A stretch of DNA of 64,000 nt from Alicyclobacillus kakegawensis NBRC 103104 (lineage in GTDB: Bacteria; Bacillota; Bacilli; Alicyclobacillales; Alicyclobacillaceae), in NCBI RefSeq assembly GCF_001552655.1, contig NZ_BCRP01000003.1:1-64000 (forward strand), written 5' to 3'. The notes below the pieces were generated by a model. The model was not told the DNA's origin and searched no databases. It saw only the letters and a program-made list of their open reading frames with translations. Positions 23,539-32,613 of this stretch are shown here, piece after piece (the stretch's first letter is position 1; every line of letters starts with the position of its first letter). A program made the position numbers and the translations under genes.

Positions 23539-24999
23539 TCAGCCTGGAACCGCCGCGCGCACCCGTACCCGGCGGCCTCCAGTGGCCACCTTCGCCAACG
23601 GAATATCCCAGACCACCCGCACGTCCACAGACTCATCCCAGACTTCGTCCCGTTCAATCATCTCAATCAATGGCTGAATGTAATCGCGATAACGTTCGAA
23701 CACCGGCAGACCGGACAGGTTTGCCAGGTTGCGCAGCGCAATCGCCCGCAGCTCTGTCGCATCCGCACGGTAAAAGGCGGTCTGCAGGTGGGCGTCGTAC
23801 ATGTCGACGACCGGCAGCTCCCGGTGATGCGCCGCCAGGACGCACGCGAGGCATAGAGCCGCCGTGGTCACGTCGCGATCCACAAGGAAGCTCGCGGGGG
23901 TACGGTATTCAAAACCCCAGCTTTTATAACGCACGTCCCCCAAAAACCCGTATCGCGGCCGCCGCAGCACCGACGTCTCCGGATTCTCGACCAACACCAG
24001 GGGCAGGCCCAGGTAGTTGTCGAGGACGCGCACAAAGTGGCTGGACAGAGGAACATGGGAAAAATGAATGTGGCCGCCGGTGCAATACGGTCGAAAGGGC
24101 ATGCTGCCCGCCCGCCACTCCACACCTCTGCGATTGATAGTCAGAGCCGCTTCCGTCATCAGGTCGCGCAGGCGGTTGACCACCACCAGCGGGTTGCTGT
24201 CCGGATCTGGACGCAATTCCAAGAGCGGCAACCGTCTCCCGTCCATGCGAACACTCCGGTCATCACAGCCAATGGGACCTCTGCGGCCGAAGTACTTGCT
24301 GGCCAGCACCATTTTTCCTGCGGGATTGCGCAGCATCAGTTCCATGTCGGTGCCAAGCTGGACGCCGTTGTACGTATCCGGCGCCTGCTCCTCGCTGCGC
24401 ACGAAGGCTTCCACCGCGTCCGCGAACAGTTCCAGCAACCTGCCCGTGAGGACCGGGGTCGGCGTCACGTCCAGCACAGAGAGCATTCCCTTGCCGGACA
24501 CCCCGATGCTGACCAGTCCAAAGTCCAGCCCCAGCGCGTGCACCGTCCGCATCGCCAAGCGGATCGCCCGTCGTGTCAAGCGCTCTTCCTCCAGTGGCAC
24601 CTCGGCAAACGACTCCTGGACGCGCTGAATGCGTTGGTTAATCCATGCGGAACCACTGTCGCTGCGGAAGCAGGCCAACGGCGCCATGTTGAACACCGGA
24701 ATGCGAAACTGGCTGTGAAACCGCTCCTCTCCGTCATCGCGAGTGTGTTCGCGGGCCGCGCGAATCCCGACCCGACGCAGGAAGCGTGTCATAGCCACCC
24801 GGGAACGCGTACGGGCAACCGCTTGGGCGGGGTTGAGGACGCGGCCCAGGACCGGATCAGTTTCCCGCGCCGCCCCCCAGCGCAGGACCACATCCTTGGC
24901 TCCCACCGCGCTGGCGGAGACGTATGCCCGCAAGGCGCCGATCCGCCGCAAGAGCCTTTTGGCGGAGGGCTGCCCCGCATGCAACAAATAGCAGGCCAT
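23539..24999 (-). CDS. Putative amidoligase (COOH-NH2 ligase type 2)
   Basis: About 486 residues starting at the ATG at 24999 with GGGAAAGGGGA upstream. Residues with VQLGTDMELMLRNPAGKMV, CDDRSVR, LLELRPDPDSNP and YCTGGHIHFS are the core of the phage-type glutamine-synthetase-like amidoligase family found next to YheC/D genes in Bacilli. Such enzymes are predicted to join a carboxyl and an amine, making or modifying peptides. The N-terminal third has no clear similarity. It lies in the middle of the spore-coat ATP-grasp cluster, so a coat or cortex peptide modification role is a fair inference. Confidence 0.78.
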   Translation of the reverse strand: MACYLLHAGQPSAKRLLRRIGALRAYVSASAVGAKDVVLRWGAARETDPVLGRVLNPAQAVARTRSRVAMTRFLRRVGIRAAREHTRDDGEERFHSQFRIPVFNMAPLACFRSDSGSAWINQRIQRVQESFAEVPLEEERLTRRAIRLAMRTVHALGLDFGLVSIGVSGKGMLSVLDVTPTPVLTGRLLELFADAVEAFVRSEEQAPDTYNGVQLGTDMELMLRNPAGKMVLASKYFGRRGPIGCDDRSVRMDGRRLPLLELRPDPDSNPLVVVNRLRDLMTEAALTINRRGVEWRAGSMPFRPYCTGGHIHFSHVPLSSHFVRVLDNYLGLPLVLVENPETSVLRRPRYGFLGDVRYKSWGFEYRTPASFLVDRDVTTAALCLACVLAAHHRELPVVDMYDAHLQTAFYRADATELRAIALRNLANLSGLPVFERYRDYIQPLIEMIERDEVWDESVDVRVVWDIPLAKVATGGRRVRVRAAVPG

Positions 25000-25028
25000 G
25001 CGCGATTTCCCCTTTCCCAGACGGAAGT

Positions 25029-26405
25029 CTAAATCTGCTTGGCCACTCGCATCGCGTATTGCATCGGCCTGGTGAAAGCCAGCTCGGTCAATTCCTGGCG
25101 TCCTCTGGACGTCTGAGGTGTCCTCCAAGGCTTGGAGTTGACCTCTATCACCCACACCCGTCCTCCCTGATCAATCCCTAAATCGATGCCCAGCTCCGCA
25201 AACGACTTGTCAGCCCCCCATTCCACCACGTCGACCACCTCCCTGGCGGTACGACGGATTTTGTGCAACAGCCGCCCCGTCTTGGCTCCCCGGCCGGCAA
25301 TCTGGGAAAGCACGGCGGGCACCGGCTGCGCCTCCCCGCCGCTGCTCAGATTGGAGGTGACCTCTCCCGACCTGGCCACGCGGGCAAACATTTTGGTGCG
25401 GCGCCACTCGCCGCTTCCGTCCCGCTGCATCAAGATGCGAATGTCAAACGGCCGCTGGTGCACGGTCGCTAACACCAGCCCCTGTTGCAACAGGTAGGGC
25501 CGAGATTGGAGCCGCGGCTTCAAGCGCTCAACCAGTTCCTCGGCGCTGGCAGCAAAGGCGCCCTGGGCGGGGGCGTGCTTGCGCCGCATGGTCCAGTGAT
25601 ACCCATCGCCGCTGCGTTCCACCCGGATGACCCCGAGCCCCAAGCTTCCATGCACCGGTTTCAAGTACGTCAACGGAAAACGGGCAATGAACCCCGCGGC
25701 GGCGGCCGGCGTTGTGTAACGAACAGTCAACGGCACCCAAGCGCGAGTGCGCCGATTGGCCGTCAACCATTCGTGCACCTGCCACTTATCGAAGAATCCA
25801 TCGTTGAAGATGCGCTCCCCGTACATTTTCGACAACTCCCGCCGCACCTTGGCCGCTCCCGAGCGGCGCTCAACTTTGCGCGAGACGACCTGGTCATAAA
25901 TCACGTCCGGCATCGGCAACTCAGTGGGTTCCCACCGGTCAGCCCGCCGCACGTAACCGATAATCCGTCCCTTTTTCACATCCACGTCGTCCGCGCGGAA
26001 CAGGCAGCATACGGCCCCATTAGCGGCGGCGGCGTCCGCCAGTTTGTCGAGCACAAGCTGCTGTTGGCTAGGCTTGAGACACGCTCTGCGCGCGTCCCAG
26101 CGGGGATTGCACAGGATGCCGATGATAGGACCAAGGCGCAGTTTCCCATTGACAAAGAAAGCAGTCAACTCATCCCGCAACTCCGTGATGCCGAGTTCCC
26201 GGGCAAGTTTACTGCTGACCTGGACGGCACCCTCTGGCACCGCGTCATCCACAGAGAGCGGTACGCTGAAGGTCCTGCCGGCGCACACAAGGTCGCACGA
26301 TGCCGCTGCCCCCCCCAGCAGTCTCCGGGCCGTACGGGGATAGAGCCGCAGCAACGAATACGGACTCGGAAACCACTCCAGCGTCAGGCGCTCGTCCGCG
26401 TCCAT
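25029..26405 (-). CDS. YheC/YheD-family ATP-grasp spore coat-associated protein (2)
   Basis: A 458-residue YheC/YheD homologue beginning MDADERL with AAAGGGGCGGAG upstream. The N-terminal half has SVPLSVDDAVPEGAVQVSSKLARELGI and GPIIGILCNP, family marks; the ATP-grasp half has LTYLKPVHGSLGLGVIRV, PFDIRILMQ and ELGIDLGIDQGGRVWVIEVNSKP, with the acidic metal ligands present. It starts 19 bp after the first YheC/D gene. The second active-looking ATP-grasp enzyme of the cluster. Confidence 0.87.
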   Translation of the reverse strand: MDADERLTLEWFPSPYSLLRLYPRTARRLLGGAAASCDLVCAGRTFSVPLSVDDAVPEGAVQVSSKLARELGITELRDELTAFFVNGKLRLGPIIGILCNPRWDARRACLKPSQQQLVLDKLADAAAANGAVCCLFRADDVDVKKGRIIGYVRRADRWEPTELPMPDVIYDQVVSRKVERRSGAAKVRRELSKMYGERIFNDGFFDKWQVHEWLTANRRTRAWVPLTVRYTTPAAAAGFIARFPLTYLKPVHGSLGLGVIRVERSGDGYHWTMRRKHAPAQGAFAASAEELVERLKPRLQSRPYLLQQGLVLATVHQRPFDIRILMQRDGSGEWRRTKMFARVARSGEVTSNLSSGGEAQPVPAVLSQIAGRGAKTGRLLHKIRRTAREVVDVVEWGADKSFAELGIDLGIDQGGRVWVIEVNSKPWRTPQTSRGRQELTELAFTRPMQYAMRVAKQI

Positions 26406-26424
26406 CCGCTCCGCCCCTTTCCCA

Positions 26425-27780
26425 TCAGGTCTGCTCCCGAAACCCGGCTGCGTTGATAGCATATTCGAGCCAGTTTCGTAATGACATTTCCCGGACATCG
26501 GTCCCCAGCAATCTAAGCATCCGCCTACCTGGAGTCAGATTGACTTCGAGCAGATAGACTTCGCCCTCCGGCGATATGGCCAGGTCAATGCCCAACTCGG
26601 CGAACGGATGGTGCAAGCGGGAGAGGTGACAAGCCACTTCCTTCACCACGTCGTCGCAAACCTGCAACAGCCTTGGTGCGTCCAGCCCCAGTTGATGCAA
26701 CACCGATTCCGCCGCCGCTGGCCGGCCACCCGTATGCAGGTTGGTCGTCACCGCCCGTGCCTGGCCAATGCGGGCGATGCGCGCCGTCACCACGGGCTCA
26801 GGATTGAACTGCACCAGCCAGCGAAAGTCCACAGGTTGTCCGTCCGGCAACCGGCAAACAGGTATGGTCCGCTGCACGATGCATGGGGTCAGGCGGCGCA
26901 TGTCCCAAAACCGCCGCACCGCCCGCTCGCCATCCAGACGCCGCCGCACCACTTCCATCTTCTTTCCGAACTGGGTCCGGCGCGTTCTGTGAAACGTGAC
27001 CTCCCAGCTCTGGTGCCGCCGCAGCACATGAACAATGGCGGCACCGCGGGCGCGGCGCGTCGGCTTGACGTAGGCATCGCCCAGTTCGGCCGTTATGCGG
27101 ACAATCTCATCCACGGACCGAGCTGGAAAGGTCAGTGGCAAATAAGAAGACAAACTGGGGGCCAGGGAAAGTTCCTGATGTATCCGCCATTTGTCGCCAC
27201 ATTCAGGTGCTAATGTGTGCAACAGACCGGCCGCAGCCAGTTGCCGCAACTCGCGGCGAGCCGTGGCTGGCGCAGAGGGAAAGCTGGCGGCCCGGCGGAG
27301 GACGATGTCCGGGAGAGGCACCGGCTGCGCCTTCCAGCGGCGGCTGTGCAGATGATACCGCCAGCCCATGCCCGTGTCCAAGAACCCCGGAGTCACCACC
27401 ACCACGTCCACTCCGAGCTCTGCCCCCAATTCCACTAGGTCCTCAAACATCCGGGTTTGGGAAGCAAACGGTTGCCCGCCCGACACCTGGGTATACACCC
27501 CCAAACACGGCCCCAACCGCCACCCGTCCGCTTCGAGTTTGCGGTGCAAACACAGATTGGCCGGCAGCCGCAGCTGCCGGCTCACCCTTTCGCTCACTCG
27601 ACAAGTCATTGGCTGGGTGGAGTCATGCGTAAGCGACGCAGTCTGGATAGGGGGTGGATTGAAAAGGGGCGCGATAGCGACCGTTCTGTCGCCGTAACGC
27701 ACCGTGCGTGGCAAGGGCTCACTTCCCGCATCCATTTGCGTACCGGACAAATCCGTGTCGACCATGACCTTCAGCAGCAT
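26425..27780 (-). CDS. YheC/YheD-family ATP-grasp spore coat-associated protein (3)
   Basis: A 451-residue YheC/YheD homologue, first in the operon. The ATG is preceded by AAGGAGGAG. Its ATP-grasp half reads DAYVKPTRRARGAAIVHV, where the nucleotide-binding loop is poorer in Gly than in its paralogues, then DFRWLVQF and ELGIDLAISPEGEVYLLEVNLTP. The weaker loop may mean altered activity. The ribosome binding site lies just beyond the cotE terminator, so this operon likely depends on read-through or a promoter within the cotE end, which I could not locate. Confidence 0.82.
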   Translation of the reverse strand: MLLKVMVDTDLSGTQMDAGSEPLPRTVRYGDRTVAIAPLFNPPPIQTASLTHDSTQPMTCRVSERVSRQLRLPANLCLHRKLEADGWRLGPCLGVYTQVSGGQPFASQTRMFEDLVELGAELGVDVVVVTPGFLDTGMGWRYHLHSRRWKAQPVPLPDIVLRRAASFPSAPATARRELRQLAAAGLLHTLAPECGDKWRIHQELSLAPSLSSYLPLTFPARSVDEIVRITAELGDAYVKPTRRARGAAIVHVLRRHQSWEVTFHRTRRTQFGKKMEVVRRRLDGERAVRRFWDMRRLTPCIVQRTIPVCRLPDGQPVDFRWLVQFNPEPVVTARIARIGQARAVTTNLHTGGRPAAAESVLHQLGLDAPRLLQVCDDVVKEVACHLSRLHHPFAELGIDLAISPEGEVYLLEVNLTPGRRMLRLLGTDVREMSLRNWLEYAINAAGFREQT

Positions 27781-27805
27781 ACGCACTCCTCCTTGCCGCT
27801 CCGGA

Positions 27806-27830
27806 CAAAAAAGAGGGCGTTCCCACGCCC
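27806..27830 (-). terminator. Terminator of cotE
   Basis: GGGCGT-GGGA-ACGCCC stem followed by TCTTTTTT on the minus strand, 20 bp after the cotE stop. Confidence 0.8.
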
Positions 27831-27850
27831 CGACGGTGCACGGCAGGTGT

Positions 27851-28387
27851 TCAGTCCTCCATCTCGACCTCTTCCAATACCTCGTCTTCTTCCGCAAAGT
27901 CGTCGTCCTTTTTTTCAGGCAATTCCGCCGTGACCACGCACAGTTTGGTCTGGCCAATCAGTTCGACCCCAATCTCCTTCTCCACGCGCACAAGAATCTC
28001 CGATCCGTTTCCGGTAATGGTGGCGTCGAGGCAATTGGGGCTCTGCAGAACCCGCACCTCGACCTGCCGACTGTCCCGCTCGCATGCGGCGTCCAGGTCG
28101 CGCAGGGCGATTTGCTCTACATACGAGACGGTATCCTTGGCAACCGCCGTCTCGGAGTTGCCATTGTACGAGTACCATACATTGATGTCGAAACGCCCGT
28201 GCACCTCGACATAGTCCCCCACCAACTCCGCGTCATAGTGGTGGTTCATCACCCAGCACCCGCCAATGGTGCTGGGACGGTTGGTCGGACGAACTGTGTA
28301 CGTGGTTTGTGAATACTTGCTGCCACGCCCGCATACCGCGTTGGCGACGATCTCACGGTAATTCAAGTCTTTCGCTGAGAGTACCAT
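27851..28387 (-). CDS. cotE: Outer spore coat morphogenetic protein CotE
   Basis: A 178-residue protein with the CotE layout: YREIVANAVCGRG, then CWVMNHHYDAELVGDYVEVHGRFDINVWYSY, RVLQSPNCLDATI, and an acidic C-terminal tail rich in Glu and Asp. CotE organises the outer layer of the spore coat in the mother cell. Start ATG with AAGGAGG upstream. Its place beside miaB-ricA-mutS matches B. subtilis, although here a four-gene YheC/D cluster stands between. Confidence 0.93.
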   Translation of the reverse strand: MVLSAKDLNYREIVANAVCGRGSKYSQTTYTVRPTNRPSTIGGCWVMNHHYDAELVGDYVEVHGRFDINVWYSYNGNSETAVAKDTVSYVEQIALRDLDAACERDSRQVEVRVLQSPNCLDATITGNGSEILVRVEKEIGVELIGQTKLCVVTAELPEKKDDDFAEEDEVLEEVEMED

Positions 28388-28487
28388 GCGGCAACCTCCT
28401 TCTTTTCCCGGACTGTCAGCCGATTCACGCGCCGCCCCGCCCAGGCCGGGTTAGTTCATCAGTATGCAAGCTGCCCATGGGTGGTGC

Positions 28488-28526
28488 AAAAAAGGGCAGC
28501 GCCCGGAGGTATCCGGCACACTGCCC
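28488..28526 (-). terminator. Terminator of the dipeptidase gene
   Basis: Long hairpin with GGGCAG/CTGCCC base and an inner CCGGA/TCCGG stem, followed by TTTTTT on the minus strand, about 105 bp after the dipeptidase stop. The rest of 28388-28629 holds no gene that I can see. Confidence 0.75.
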
Positions 28527-28629
28527 ATAGAACCGCGGAAATGAGGAGAACAGCGCTGTCTGTCGTCACGATGCGGCTGCGGGACAGCGCATCGGCAACG
28601 GACCATGGGGACGAACAACCGGTTCTCCG

Positions 28630-29589
28630 TTATGTGCGCGACTGTGTACGCAAAACCCGGGTCAAAAACCGCTCCAAATTCTCATAAAGGAGCTTTTTCG
28701 CCAGGCGCCGTCCGTAGCGCTCGCGCAGCCGCTCCGAAAGTGCATGATAGTCCTCCATGTCCACCAGGCCGGGAACGGGATGAGAGGTTCCATCGAAATC
28801 AGATCCAAACCCCACGTGGTCTTCGGCGCCCAATTGCAACAGGTGATCGATGTGCCGCAAGACCGCCTCCACACCCAGGTGCTCGGGTTCGGCCACAAAC
28901 GACCCTTCAAACGTCACCCCAATCCAACCGTCGCGCTCCCGGATCTCGTGAATCACTGCATCGGTCAGGTTTCTCGGATGAGCGTACACGCTTCGAGCAT
29001 TGGCATGGGAGGCCATCACCGGTCCGTCGAAAGTGCGTAGGGCATCGGCCGTGCTCTGGTCTCCGAGATGAGCCAGATCCAGCCACAGGCCCAACCGCTC
29101 CATCTCCCGCACCAGCTCTCGTCCCCGTTGGGTGAGCCCGGCGTTGCGGCCCTCCAGACACCCGTCGGCAAATTCGTTCGCATCGTTCCAGGTCAGCCCC
29201 ACACCACGCACGCCCAGCCGGTGCAGTACACGCAGCAAAGACACTTGGCCACGCAGGCACCCGGCTCCCTCCAACGACAGCAAAGCCGCTACTTGCCCCG
29301 TGGCGTGGGCCCCGGCCAGACTGTGCGCATCCGTGGCCAATTGGACACTCCCGGGCCGCAGGACCTCTTCGTAAAACACATCCAATGAGCGCATCACCTG
29401 TTCCAATTGAGCACCGGGGGACTGCCGCGGGGAACTGAACAGGGCGAAGACCTGGGTGCGTACATGACTCGCGCGCATGCGCGCATAACTGGCCATCAAG
29501 GGAGACTCGCCATAGAATGGGTGACCTTGTTCATCCATTCGCCACAGTACGTCCACGTGCGCGTCCGCGACCGGTGTGACCGACACCAC
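28630..29589 (-). CDS. Membrane dipeptidase (renal dipeptidase family, M19)
   Basis: A zinc dipeptidase of about 319 residues. The ADAHVDVLW motif (His-x-Asp) supplies metal ligands, SLEGAG the bridging Glu, and ASHANAR and later His residues complete the site; GVGLTWNDANEFADG and GFGSDFDG are family marks. M19 enzymes cleave dipeptides. I place the start at a GTG at 29589 with AGGAGAGGAG upstream; an ATG at 29607 overlaps the preceding spoVS stop. No signal peptide is visible. It follows spoVS closely and may share its transcript. Confidence 0.87.
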   Translation of the reverse strand: MVSVTPVADAHVDVLWRMDEQGHPFYGESPLMASYARMRASHVRTQVFALFSSPRQSPGAQLEQVMRSLDVFYEEVLRPGSVQLATDAHSLAGAHATGQVAALLSLEGAGCLRGQVSLLRVLHRLGVRGVGLTWNDANEFADGCLEGRNAGLTQRGRELVREMERLGLWLDLAHLGDQSTADALRTFDGPVMASHANARSVYAHPRNLTDAVIHEIRERDGWIGVTFEGSFVAEPEHLGVEAVLRHIDHLLQLGAEDHVGFGSDFDGTSHPVPGLVDMEDYHALSERLRERYGRRLAKKLLYENLERFLTRVLRTQSRT

Positions 29590-29603
29590 AGACTCTCCTC
29601 TCC

Positions 29604-29864
29604 TCATCTGGGCTCGACAATCAGTTTGATGGCGGTGCGTTCCTCCCCGTCAATGACGATGTCCGTAAACGCAGGTATACAGATTAAATCCACCCCGCTG
29701 GGCGCGACAAACCCACGGGCTATGGCTACGGCTTTGACCGCCTGGTTGAGTGCACCTGCCCCGATGGCCTGAATCTCGGCGGATCCACGCTCTCGCAAAA
29801 CTCCTGCCAAGGCCCCTGCTACAGAGTTGGGATTGGACTTGGCGGACACCTTTAATACATCCAC
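29604..29864 (-). CDS. spoVS: Stage V sporulation protein SpoVS
   Basis: An 86-residue Alba-like protein nearly identical in pattern to SpoVS of other Bacilli (LKVSAKSNPNSVAGALAGVLRE, IGAGALNQAVKA, PAFTDIVIDGEERTAIKLIVEPR). In B. subtilis it is needed for normal stage V development and coat assembly and is under sigma-H. A sigma-H-like promoter lies upstream here. Gene order rny-ymdB-spoVS is as in B. subtilis. Confidence 0.95.
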   Translation of the reverse strand: MDVLKVSAKSNPNSVAGALAGVLRERGSAEIQAIGAGALNQAVKAVAIARGFVAPSGVDLICIPAFTDIVIDGEERTAIKLIVEPR

Positions 29865-29914
29865 GCTCGGATGACCTCCTTCGGGAAAACCTCGGGACTA
29901 GGACACTATATCGA

Positions 29915-29940
29915 TATTCACAGATTCCCGAATGATTCCT
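29915..29940 (-). promoter_or_regulatory. Candidate sigma-H promoter of spoVS
   Basis: AGGAATC, 12 bases, GTGAATAT on the minus strand, close to the AGGAWWW-N11/12-RNNGAATWW consensus for sigma-H, about 50 bp before spoVS. In B. subtilis spoVS is a sigma-H gene. Confidence 0.45.
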
Positions 29941-29978
29941 TGCAGCGTGGAAATTCCTCTGCGTTCGTGGACCCTTTG

Positions 29979-30758
29979 CTAGTCTTCGTAGATAAAGACC
30001 CGTTCAATGGCCACCGCCTTGCCCGTTTGCTCATGCAGGTCGATGAGCACCGCACAGAACTGGCAAGGGCCTTCGGCTACCGCGAAACGCTCCGGCATCT
30101 GCGTCAGCATTTTGCGGAGTATGCGCGACCTGTCCATGCCGAGGATGCCGTTGCGCGGCCCGACCATTCCCACATCGGTGATCATGGCAGTCCCTTGTGG
30201 CAAAATACGTTCGTCCGCTGTCTGCACATGCGTGTGCGTGCCAATCACGGCCGATACGCGACCGTCCAGGTGCCAACCCATGGCCAGCTTTTCCGATGTG
30301 GTTTCAGCGTGCATATCCACAATCACGTGCTGCACGTCGCGGTGCCCATCCAGGATCTCGTCCACAGCCCGAAACGGGCAGTCCAACTGACTCAAGAAGG
30401 TTCGGCCCATCACATTGATAATGAGGACCGATTTGCCGTTCACCGGGCACACGGTGTAGCCGCGGCCGGGCGTGCCCGGCGGAAAGTTGGCTGGGCGGAC
30501 AATTCGGGCATCAGTGTCGATATACTCCACGAGTTCCCGCTGGTCCCACGCATGGTTGCCGAGCGTCAACAGTTCCACGCCCGCTTCGTACAGTTGTTCC
30601 GCCACACGCGGCGATAACCCGCGGCCGCTGGCGCTGGCATTTTCTCCATTGGCCACAACCAAGTCGGGTCGCCAGTCTTGCAGCCGCCTGGCAAGCACCT
30701 TTTCTGTAAACTCCAGGCCAGGCCGGCCGACGACATCGCCGATAAACAACACGCGCAC
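29979..30758 (-). CDS. ymdB: YmdB-family metallophosphoesterase
   Basis: A 259-residue calcineurin-like phosphodiesterase: IGDVVGRPG, VANGENASASGRG, LGNHAWDQRE, VDMHAETTSEK and GTHTHVQTAD carry the two-metal site. YmdB hydrolyses 2',3'-cyclic nucleotides and affects the biofilm/motility choice in B. subtilis. It follows rny, from which it is separated by a strong terminator. Confidence 0.94.
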   Translation of the reverse strand: MRVLFIGDVVGRPGLEFTEKVLARRLQDWRPDLVVANGENASASGRGLSPRVAEQLYEAGVELLTLGNHAWDQRELVEYIDTDARIVRPANFPPGTPGRGYTVCPVNGKSVLIINVMGRTFLSQLDCPFRAVDEILDGHRDVQHVIVDMHAETTSEKLAMGWHLDGRVSAVIGTHTHVQTADERILPQGTAMITDVGMVGPRNGILGMDRSRILRKMLTQMPERFAVAEGPCQFCAVLIDLHEQTGKAVAIERVFIYED

Positions 30759-30806
30759 ACTACGCCCTCCTCCAGGCGGGCTCCCGGTTCAGCCCGATAG
30801 CGCGGG

Positions 30807-30840
30807 AAAAAATAGAGTAGCCGAAAGGCTACTCTATTTT
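30807..30840 (-). terminator. Strong terminator of rny, including its stop codon
   Basis: A perfect 14-bp stem, AAAATAGAGTAGCC and its complement, with a four-base loop and six T residues after it. The rny stop codon TAG is inside the 5' arm. It separates rny from ymdB, whose start lies 49 bp further on. Confidence 0.88.
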
Positions 30841-32387
30841 GCGTATTCCACGGCTCTAGTTTCTCGAATCACAGTGACTTTGATTTGTCCAGGATAATCC
30901 AATTCATTTTCAATCTTTTTCGAGATCTGTTTCGCGATGCGAATCGATTCCGCGTCATCCACCATTTCCGGTTTTACGATGATGCGGATTTCACGCCCCG
31001 CCTGAATCGCATAGCTCTTCTCCACGCCTTCAAACGATTCGGCAATCGACTCCAACTGCTCCAAACGCTTCATATAGATATCCAGTGTTTCCCGACGCGC
31101 ACCGGGCCTGGCCGCGGAGACGGCATCCGCAGCTGCGACAATCACAGCAACTGGGGAGGTAAACGGCACATCTCCATGGTGCGCAGCAATCGCGTTGATT
31201 ACGACCGGGTGTTCTCGGTATCTCTTGGCTAGATCGACCCCAATCTCCACGTGCGAGCCTTCCACTTCGTGGGTGACCGCCTTGCCGATGTCGTGCAGCA
31301 ACCCGCCCCGCTTGGCCAACTGCACATCAAGGCCGAGTTCTGCCGCCATCAAGCCCGCCAAGTGTGCGACTTCGATGGAATGTTTGAGCACGTTTTGACC
31401 GTAACTGGTGCGGAATTTCAGACGCCCCAACAACTTTACGAGGTCTGGGTGCAATCCATGAACGCCTGTGTCAAAGGTCGCCTGTTCCCCGTCTTCACGG
31501 ATCAATTCGTCGATGTCACGCCGCGCCTTCTCCACCATCTCTTCGATTCGCGCCGGATGGATGCGGCCGTCTGCGACCAACCGCTCCAGTGCCACACGTG
31601 CCACTTCACGACGAACCGGGTCAAACCCGGAAAGAATGACAGCTTCCGGGGTATCGTCGATGATGAGATCAATCCCCGTCAGCGTCTCCAACGTCCGGAT
31701 ATTACGCCCTTCGCGACCAATGATGCGCCCTTTCATCTCATCGTTGGGCAGGTTCACCACCGACACGGTGATCTCCGCCGCGTGATCCGCGGCGCACCGC
31801 TGCACCGCGGTCGCGATGATGTCCCTCGCCTTTTTTTCCGCTTCCAGCCGCGCCGCCTGCTCAATCTCCTTCATCAGAACCGCAGCATCATGACGGCTTT
31901 CTCGCTCCACAGCCGCCAGAATCATCTCGCGGGCGCTCTCCTGGGTCAGCCCCGAGATGCGCTCCAGTTCAGCGACGCGCTGTGCGTGGAGCTGCTCAAT
32001 TTCTGTTTCGAGAGCTTGGATGCGCCGCTCCCTGTCGTTCAGCTCCTCCGCCTTTTGCTCCTGGGCTTCCAGTTTGCGGTCCAAAGCCTCTTCTTTCTGC
32101 AACAGACGACGTTCCAACTTTTGAATCTCATTCCGGCGCTCCCGAATGTCCCGCTCCGCTTCGTGGCGCATCCGATGCGCTTCTTCCTTGGCTTCCAACA
32201 AGGCTTCTTTTTTCTTGGCTTCCACGTCGCGCCGCGCCGATTCCAAGATCTCCAGCGCCTTGGACTCCGCGTTGCCGATCTTCGCCTCCGCGAACGAACG
32301 CCGGACGACGTAACCAACTCCAAAGCCGACCAACAATGCCACGACAGCAACTGCTGCCGCGACGACAATCACAGCAGTACTGGACAT
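30834..32387 (-). CDS. rny: Ribonuclease Y
   Basis: A 517-residue endoribonuclease that initiates mRNA decay. It has an N-terminal transmembrane helix ([21 protein letters not shown]), a long coiled coil (residues 30-190), a KH domain with [12 protein letters not shown] near residue 210, and an HD domain with [10 protein letters not shown] and LLHDIGKA near residue 345. The ATG is preceded by AAGGAGG. A good promoter is about 100 bp upstream. RicA and YmdB, both linked to RNase Y biology, are also in this window. Confidence 0.96.
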   Translation of the reverse strand: MSSTAVIVVAAAVAVVALLVGFGVGYVVRRSFAEAKIGNAESKALEILESARRDVEAKKKEALLEAKEEAHRMRHEAERDIRERRNEIQKLERRLLQKEEALDRKLEAQEQKAEELNDRERRIQALETEIEQLHAQRVAELERISGLTQESAREMILAAVERESRHDAAVLMKEIEQAARLEAEKKARDIIATAVQRCAADHAAEITVSVVNLPNDEMKGRIIGREGRNIRTLETLTGIDLIIDDTPEAVILSGFDPVRREVARVALERLVADGRIHPARIEEMVEKARRDIDELIREDGEQATFDTGVHGLHPDLVKLLGRLKFRTSYGQNVLKHSIEVAHLAGLMAAELGLDVQLAKRGGLLHDIGKAVTHEVEGSHVEIGVDLAKRYREHPVVINAIAAHHGDVPFTSPVAVIVAAADAVSAARPGARRETLDIYMKRLEQLESIAESFEGVEKSYAIQAGREIRIIVKPEMVDDAESIRIAKQISKKIENELDYPGQIKVTVIRETRAVEYAK

Positions 32388-32487
32388 GGGTTTGCCTCCT
32401 TGCTCACCGCCGCGAACCGCCACGCAAGCAGGTACGCCATGGCGACACCACAGTTCGAGCTAGAGGCCGTAAATGATACGCATTTTC

Positions 32488-32517
32488 ATTCTATATTTTG
32501 ATGGGAAGGGATGTCAA
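32488..32517 (-). promoter_or_regulatory. Sigma-A promoter of rny
   Basis: -35 TTGACA (32517-32512), 18-base spacer, -10 TAGAAT (32493-32488). Transcription should start near 32481. Confidence 0.6.
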
Positions 32518-32524
32518 GGTGAGG

Positions 32525-32556
32525 AAAACGGCCGTCCCCAACCGTGGAAACGGCCG
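32525..32556 (-). terminator. Terminator of the ssu operon
   Basis: CGGCCGT/ACGGCCG stem with a 14-base loop, followed by TTTT on the minus strand, about 58 bp after the ssuB stop. Confidence 0.55.
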
Positions 32557-32613
32557 CCACAACCGCCCTCCTAAATGGGCACGACGCGAGATGGAGACGC
32601 ATCAGAGCGGATG

